From assembly GCF_003459505.1 (NCBI RefSeq), contig NZ_QRWD01000012.1, forward strand, positions 360 through 64,359: a stretch of 64,000 nt of DNA, written 5' to 3'. Positions 59,236 to 64,000 of this stretch are shown piece by piece. Source of the DNA: Collinsella sp. AF20-14LB (GTDB lineage: Bacteria; Actinomycetota; Coriobacteriia; Coriobacteriales; Coriobacteriaceae). The notes under the pieces were generated by a model. The model saw only the letters and a list, made by a program, of their open reading frames with translations, made no database searches and was not told where the DNA came from. A program made the translations under genes and the position numbers. Every line of letters begins with the position of its first letter. Position 1 is the first letter of the stretch.

Positions 59236-62200
59236 CTAATCCTCCTTCTTTGCTACGTTGCCGTTGCTCCAAACGTTATGGGCACGCTTGCTGCCGTCGA
59301 TCCATTTGTCGTTCACACGCGTGTTCGTGCAGGTGAACGTGGCATCGTTCGCGCTCGATGCAGCGGAGATAGTCGCCTGCGCCTTATCGCCCGGCTGCTT
59401 GCCAGGGACGCCGATTTTGTTGCTGTAGCGCCATGCCCACGCTGAGTCCTCCTCGACGGTGTAGATACCCGCCGGGACCGCAAGCTCGATAGCGCCGGAG
59501 TACCAGGCGGAACCGTCCTTCAGCTGCGCATCCGATGACACCGTTACCTCAACCGTACGCTCCTCCAAGGCGTTGCCGTCCATGCCGGCCCGGGAAACCT
59601 TGAAGCGGAACGTCTTGCCCTTCGCCCAGTTATCCTGGGTTTGCTTGACGATCTTGAGCGTATGCGTAGCGGCGAAATCGAACACCGCATTGCCATCGCT
59701 CTGAGTGCCGTCGCCCGTGAGCTTGTAGTCCAAACGATTCGTCAGCTCAAACGAGCCCTCGCCTGAACCCGAACTGTAAAGCGAGACATACTTCCCGTTG
59801 ACAGGCGCAGGAGTCTGGCCAGGAAGACCATAGCCCACGCGGTCAACGTGCACCGTCAGTTGCGTGCCCATGAAGGGCTTTGCAAAGCAAGCCTTGAACG
59901 GCGCCTTATCGCTCTTGTCATCTATCGTGTTCGCGGCATTGGGATCAAGCAACCACTTGAGCTGCCCGGTCACATTCTTAGGGCTCGCATCGTCCGATGT
60001 GTCGTTAGCGACGACCCTATACGTCACCGGATACAAATCCATGTTGGCTGTAACCGGTTTACCCTTGAAGTCGCTCCACGCCACAGCTTTGTCGCCATTA
60101 ACCCACTGCCACTCCAAGAACAACTCCTTCAAGCTGCTATCCGCTCGCTCGCCCAGGAATGCGACGATTGCGGAGTAGGCTTCGGGATCGTAGGCCACTT
60201 CCTTTGGCTCCATGACGGGTTCACCCTTGTCGTCATAGACCGGGTTGCCGTTCTCGTACATCTTGGGCACCTTAACTGTCTGAACAAAGCCGGCATTGCC
60301 ATCCTGGCCACGCAGAACACTCGTATCGTTCGGGTCTACCGTAGCGGTGTAGATGACGTTGCCTTCGGTGTCGTGATAGCGCACTTTAAGCGGCGTCTTC
60401 TTGTACACCGCAGTGTAGGTCACGCTCTCAAAGGGCTCGCTGCCCTCGAGGGGATACTTCTCATCGTCAGTCATCAGGGTGTACTGCCCGTCATTGACAT
60501 AATCGCGCGACCAGCCGACAAAGTCGTACTTGGTGCCGTCAATGCCCACAACCTCCTTGACAGCCTTGACCTCAAGAGAGATCTGGTCGCCGGAATCAGT
60601 ACGGCCGAGACCGCGGACAAGAGCAGGATTCGCGAGATTTAAGTCGATGTTCGATTGAACGGTAACCAGGCTGGGACGGTAGACCGGGTACAGCTCCATG
60701 GGGGCCCTGACCACGGTAGAAGCACTCACCATGCGGATACCCTCCGACCAAGCGACATAGCCCTTGACAGGTGCCGGCTTGGCTTCCGTCCAGCCCACGA
60801 AGGCGTTGAACGCACCTCCTGTATCCCTATCGATAGCGCTGACGTCATAAGTGGGCTTCGGGATGCCGCCATCAAGGTTGCCGAGCATATCGCCTTGCTG
60901 AGCAACTTTGCCGTCAACATCTTTGGCATTGAGATGGTACACGACCGCCAACGGCGAATAGTACGCCACAAATGTATAGGCCCCGCCGGGTTCCACCTGA
61001 TGGGAATACGAGTTATCGCCGTTAGGTTCGATCTCTTCAACTTCGCCATTCGGAAGCTCGATCTCAACCTTCTGCAACTTATACAGCTCACCGCCTGCTT
61101 TATAAACCGGAGTCGTGACGTCAGGGGTCACCGTTGCCGTAGCAGGGTCGGTGCCCGCGTTGATAACGGGATCGATGTCGTACCTAGGCACATTGACCTT
61201 GTCCGTGCCCTTAAAACCGGCGCGATACAGGTTGGTGGTGTACCTAACATCGTACTTCGCGTACACCGGATAGGCATCCTGCCACTGGGTGACCTTAAAA
61301 TCTGGTTTCACCAGATACGGTTCGGCCTTATCCGGGTCAGAAGTGGTGAAGGAATCGCCGGCGACGTCGTAGATATAGTTCCAGACGGCAGAATCCTTCT
61401 GGACCTCGGCAGTCGAAATCCAGCCCAAGAACTTATAACCCGGCACCGCCATCTCCGCATCGGTCGGAGAAGACTCAAGGGTCAAGGGGCTTTCATAAGA
61501 ACCAGTTAGCCCGTCCTGCGGCTTTCCTTTTGCCTCAACCGAGGTGTTCACATGCGGGTAGTAATACGTGAACGTCGGATCCGCCCCGTTCACCTTGGCC
61601 TGCAGCAAGTTACTCTCATAGCGCCGCGTGGCAGTCCTCACGACATTATCGCCCTTGTTGTAGAAATTAACGTCCGTGGTAATCATCGCGCGAACGTAGT
61701 ACTTCTTATCTGTACGCACCATGCTCTCGATGGGATTTTTCACATATGTCCAATATTCACCATCGCGCTCAAGCGTCCAGAAATTCAGGCGATAGCGATC
61801 ATTCACCGGTTTGACCGTTACGTTCAGCGAAGCCGAAGTCCAAGTATCGCTTAGCGTTGCAGCGCCTGGAAAATCGGTATCGGCATAGAGGTTTTTTAGA
61901 GTATCGGCTCCCGTATCGTTTTTAACGTTGTGCGAGTACGCGTTAAGGGGACTCACGACAAGGGTTTCCTTCGTGAAGCGCGTGCCACACGTTTCATAAC
62001 TATCCTTTATACCGTGGTCAACATGCTCCGGGCCCCAGTGGACGACGTTTTCACGCACGAAGGTACTACCGACGTTTTCCTCAAAGGGCGTTTGATAGCG
62101 ATTCCAAACGGAACAAAGTAGCTTGCTGTCCGTAAACTCATGGTTGGTATAAGCCCGAACGTAATAATCCACTCGGTACTCAAAGCGGGCGATGTAGGTA

Positions 62201-64000
62201 TGCGGCGCGGTTAAATCGACATCGGCGGGGAGCGTATAGCTGGGGTCGCGGCTTACGCGCACCTCGAGCGGGGCATCCTCGGTTCCCTTGTTTTCATACC
62301 AACCCAGGAAACGATAGCCGTCGGGCAGCTGGCCCTCCTCGGATATAGCTTTACCGGATACGTCGAGCACCTGTACGGTATACGCGCTTGTGCCATCTTC
62401 TGCAGTCTCAACCTTAACGTCAGTTTTGCCCACACCGTCGCGCCGAGTCTGATCGTCGGTTGCATCCTGCTCATTGCCCTCAAACACCGTCATGATGTTC
62501 GACACATAGTCGGTGTACACCGGATAAAAATCGGTAGGGCCAAGCACAGTGATCTCGGTGCCGGCAGGATAGAACGCACCGGCGTTTTTTAACTCGGCAA
62601 GCTCAGGCGAGGTGATGGCCGCGTAACCGCCATGCATCCCGGCCTCGCCACTCGGCTGCGTCGTCCAACCGATAAAGGTGGCGCTGGCAGAAAGAGTGCC
62701 GCGGTCCGCAGGGGCAGCCGGCGTTAAACCGACGCCATAGCGGTACCAGTCCGTCGACTTGTCGTGCTCCTCGCCGCTCTGCCACGCGAGCGTCTCGCCC
62801 TTGACGTTATAGAACAGTACCTGCGCCTCGTACGAAGCAATAAACAGGTCGTTGCCCTTAAAGGCCTCGGCCCCCTTCGCGTTATCGGCGGTATAGCTCG
62901 ACGTTATCTCGTGCGCTTCGTTCTTCTGGACCTGCTTGCCAGCCTTAACGGCATCGGCATCGGTCTTGCCGTTAAACCAGGCGTTATCGGCATCGATACG
63001 GTTCACATTGACTCCGGGCTCACGGAACCAGCCCATAAAGCGGTAGCCGCCGTTGGCCTCGGTCAAACCCTCTGGCTTTGCGGAGGTATCCTGCTTAAAC
63101 GTTACCGATGTATCGCCCTGGGCCAGGCCTTGGGCCGTTCCCGCCAGCACGGCGCTCACGGCAAAGGCGTACGGATCCGAGGTCGCCTGGTCTTTGCCAA
63201 GTTTGGTCTTCTCGATTGTCGCGGTGCCCGCACCGGGAAAATCGATCGTCGCCTTAACGCTCTGGCCATGCACAGGAATATTCAGCTTGTAATCCATCGC
63301 CCACTCATTGAAGTGCGAGCCACCCAAGGCCCCGTTGTTAGCAGTCGAGCGCTTGGTGCCGGCACAAAAGTCGTAGTCGTGCTCTTCCCACAGCTCGCGC
63401 GTGGTGTAGCGCTCGTCATCCCATGGACCATAGCCATCACCCTTGGTGGTGTCATCGCCGCCAAACGAGGGGATTTTCTTTTTGGCAGGGTTGCCCTGGC
63501 TGTTGCCAGAAAGGCTCACGCTCGGCTTAAAGTAGCACTCGGTGACCGTGGCATCATCCTTGTTGGCACGCGCGGCAATTCCGCCCAGGTTCACATCGTT
63601 TTGAATGATGGGGATCACGGCGATGGGATTGTACTGACGCGAGCTCAAGTCACCCGCAAAATGGCTTCGAACGAGCTCGTTGCCCTTTTCGGTTAGAATA
63701 CGACCCGCCAAGCCACCCGTCCACGCGCGCGTCACGGCGACGACGCCCACGTACGACGCGGCATAGCTGTAGCACTGCGCCGTCGAGAAGCAGTCGATAA
63801 TCTTGGCCTCGCCCGCCATGCAGCCCACAAAACCCGAGGCGTACACGTTGTTGCCGCCCAGGGCGCCAATGGCCACGTCGTACTTATTGGTGACGTCGGT
63901 CATGCCCTTCTCGGCAATCGAGCCGTCGTCCTTACGCGTCGGCGTCACGCGACAGTACTCGATAGTCGAGTTCTTAACGTAGCCGGCAAACGCCGCCATA
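59236..64000 (-). CDS. giant secreted repeat protein, N-terminus beyond the window
   Basis: At least 1,587 residues; the frame is open to the right edge, so the start is not visible. The first 200 visible residues resemble GLUG-type repeats (GGLAGRILTEKGNELVRSHFAG, ASGFVGCMAGEAKIIDCFSTAQ). Then come many copies of an FLGW/FMGW-centred repeat (GYRFLGWYENKGTEDAPLEV, GYKFLGWISTAEVQ, YDFVGWSRDYVN), the Listeria-Bacteroides InlB-B-type repeat seen in adhesins. The last 150 residues resemble a collagen-binding/prealbumin-like fold (KIVKQTQDNWAKGKTFRFKV, AVPAGIYTVEED). There is no LPxTG motif or membrane anchor at the C-terminus. Head gene of the surface operon. Confidence 0.8.
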   Translation of the reverse strand, partial: MAAFAGYVKNSTIEYCRVTPTRKDDGSIAEKGMTDVTNKYDVAIGALGGNNVYASGFVGCMAGEAKIIDCFSTAQCYSYAASYVGVVAVTRAWTGGLAGRILTEKGNELVRSHFAGDLSSRQYNPIAVIPIIQNDVNLGGIAARANKDDATVTECYFKPSVSLSGNSQGNPAKKKIPSFGGDDTTKGDGYGPWDDERYTTRELWEEHDYDFCAGTKRSTANNGALGGSHFNEWAMDYKLNIPVHGQSVKATIDFPGAGTATIEKTKLGKDQATSDPYAFAVSAVLAGTAQGLAQGDTSVTFKQDTSAKPEGLTEANGGYRFMGWFREPGVNVNRIDADNAWFNGKTDADAVKAGKQVQKNEAHEITSSYTADNAKGAEAFKGNDLFIASYEAQVLFYNVKGETLAWQSGEEHDKSTDWYRYGVGLTPAAPADRGTLSASATFIGWTTQPSGEAGMHGGYAAITSPELAELKNAGAFYPAGTEITVLGPTDFYPVYTDYVSNIMTVFEGNEQDATDDQTRRDGVGKTDVKVETAEDGTSAYTVQVLDVSGKAISEEGQLPDGYRFLGWYENKGTEDAPLEVRVSRDPSYTLPADVDLTAPHTYIARFEYRVDYYVRAYTNHEFTDSKLLCSVWNRYQTPFEENVGSTFVRENVVHWGPEHVDHGIKDSYETCGTRFTKETLVVSPLNAYSHNVKNDTGADTLKNLYADTDFPGAATLSDTWTSASLNVTVKPVNDRYRLNFWTLERDGEYWTYVKNPIESMVRTDKKYYVRAMITTDVNFYNKGDNVVRTATRRYESNLLQAKVNGADPTFTYYYPHVNTSVEAKGKPQDGLTGSYESPLTLESSPTDAEMAVPGYKFLGWISTAEVQKDSAVWNYIYDVAGDSFTTSDPDKAEPYLVKPDFKVTQWQDAYPVYAKYDVRYTTNLYRAGFKGTDKVNVPRYDIDPVINAGTDPATATVTPDVTTPVYKAGGELYKLQKVEIELPNGEVEEIEPNGDNSYSHQVEPGGAYTFVAYYSPLAVVYHLNAKDVDGKVAQQGDMLGNLDGGIPKPTYDVSAIDRDTGGAFNAFVGWTEAKPAPVKGYVAWSEGIRMVSASTVVRAPMELYPVYRPSLVTVQSNIDLNLANPALVRGLGRTDSGDQISLEVKAVKEVVGIDGTKYDFVGWSRDYVNDGQYTLMTDDEKYPLEGSEPFESVTYTAVYKKTPLKVRYHDTEGNVIYTATVDPNDTSVLRGQDGNAGFVQTVKVPKMYENGNPVYDDKGEPVMEPKEVAYDPEAYSAIVAFLGERADSSLKELFLEWQWVNGDKAVAWSDFKGKPVTANMDLYPVTYRVVANDTSDDASPKNVTGQLKWLLDPNAANTIDDKSDKAPFKACFAKPFMGTQLTVHVDRVGYGLPGQTPAPVNGKYVSLYSSGSGEGSFELTNRLDYKLTGDGTQSDGNAVFDFAATHTLKIVKQTQDNWAKGKTFRFKVSRAGMDGNALEERTVEVTVSSDAQLKDGSAWYSGAIELAVPAGIYTVEEDSAWAWRYSNKIGVPGKQPGDKAQATISAASSANDATFTCTNTRVNDKWIDGSKRAHNVWSNGNVAKKED

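Overview
The window looks like a chromosomal segment of a high-GC Gram-positive anaerobe of the class Coriobacteriia, most like Collinsella. This is inferred from base composition, frequent GTG/TTG starts with AGGAG-type ribosome sites, and the gene set (LCP wall ligase, lipoteichoic-acid-synthase-like sulfatase, LAxTG-type sorting motif, proton F-ATPase). It is not a database match. No rRNA, tRNA, CRISPR array, intact transposase or phage gene was recognised.

Layout. 405-7438: phosphohexomutase, homocysteine methyltransferase, DtxR-type regulator, peptidase T, LCP wall ligase, MurA. 7527-14422: complete F1Fo ATP synthase operon atpIBEFHAGDC on the minus strand, with a candidate promoter upstream and a terminator downstream. 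14692-21720: uracil phosphoribosyltransferase, glycerol kinase, threonylcarbamoyl-AMP synthase, a hicAB toxin-antitoxin pair, prmC and prfA. 21950-26330: M20 peptidase and a polar amino acid ABC importer. 26611-31854: aldose epimerase-like protein, an acidic membrane protein, MFS exporter, low-molecular-weight phosphatase, TIGR04076 protein and pyridoxamine kinase. 32415-36640: MarR regulator with a heterodimeric ABC exporter. 36845-41271: LysR regulator divergent from an SDR, an OFA-type MFS carrier and a Gfo/Idh/MocA oxidoreductase, probably one catabolic unit of unknown substrate. 41691-49088: Tex, decayed gene fragments, transaldolase-like aldolase, HAD phosphatase, RlmKL-like rRNA methyltransferase. 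49183-53690: Kup potassium transporter followed by a KdpD/KdpE-like two-component pair. 53857-57240: nitroreductase and LTA-synthase-like enzyme. 57952-64000: a three-gene surface-protein operon (giant repeat protein, SipW/TasA-type exported protein, LAATG-anchored protein) running off the right edge.

The least ordinary feature is the intergenic DNA. It holds at least ten different families of long, imperfect palindromes. Several occur in multiple copies, several end at or within a few bases of a stop codon, and some families show paired compensatory changes between copies. These include a bidirectional terminator-like element present three times plus one orphan tail, a four-copy 33-35 bp palindrome, a two-copy 150-bp element, a pair of nested palindromes with different but self-complementary outer arms, and a five-unit tandem array of hairpins with a period of about 62 bp. 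A second unusual region (about 44145-44595) carries fragments resembling a diversity-generating retroelement: a lectin-like target C-terminus followed by an Avd-like four-helix-bundle fragment, with no reverse transcriptase.

Start codons were chosen by ribosome-site spacing and family length, so many are shorter than the longest open frame. Functional calls rest on motifs read by eye and remembered family patterns; no alignment or search was run.
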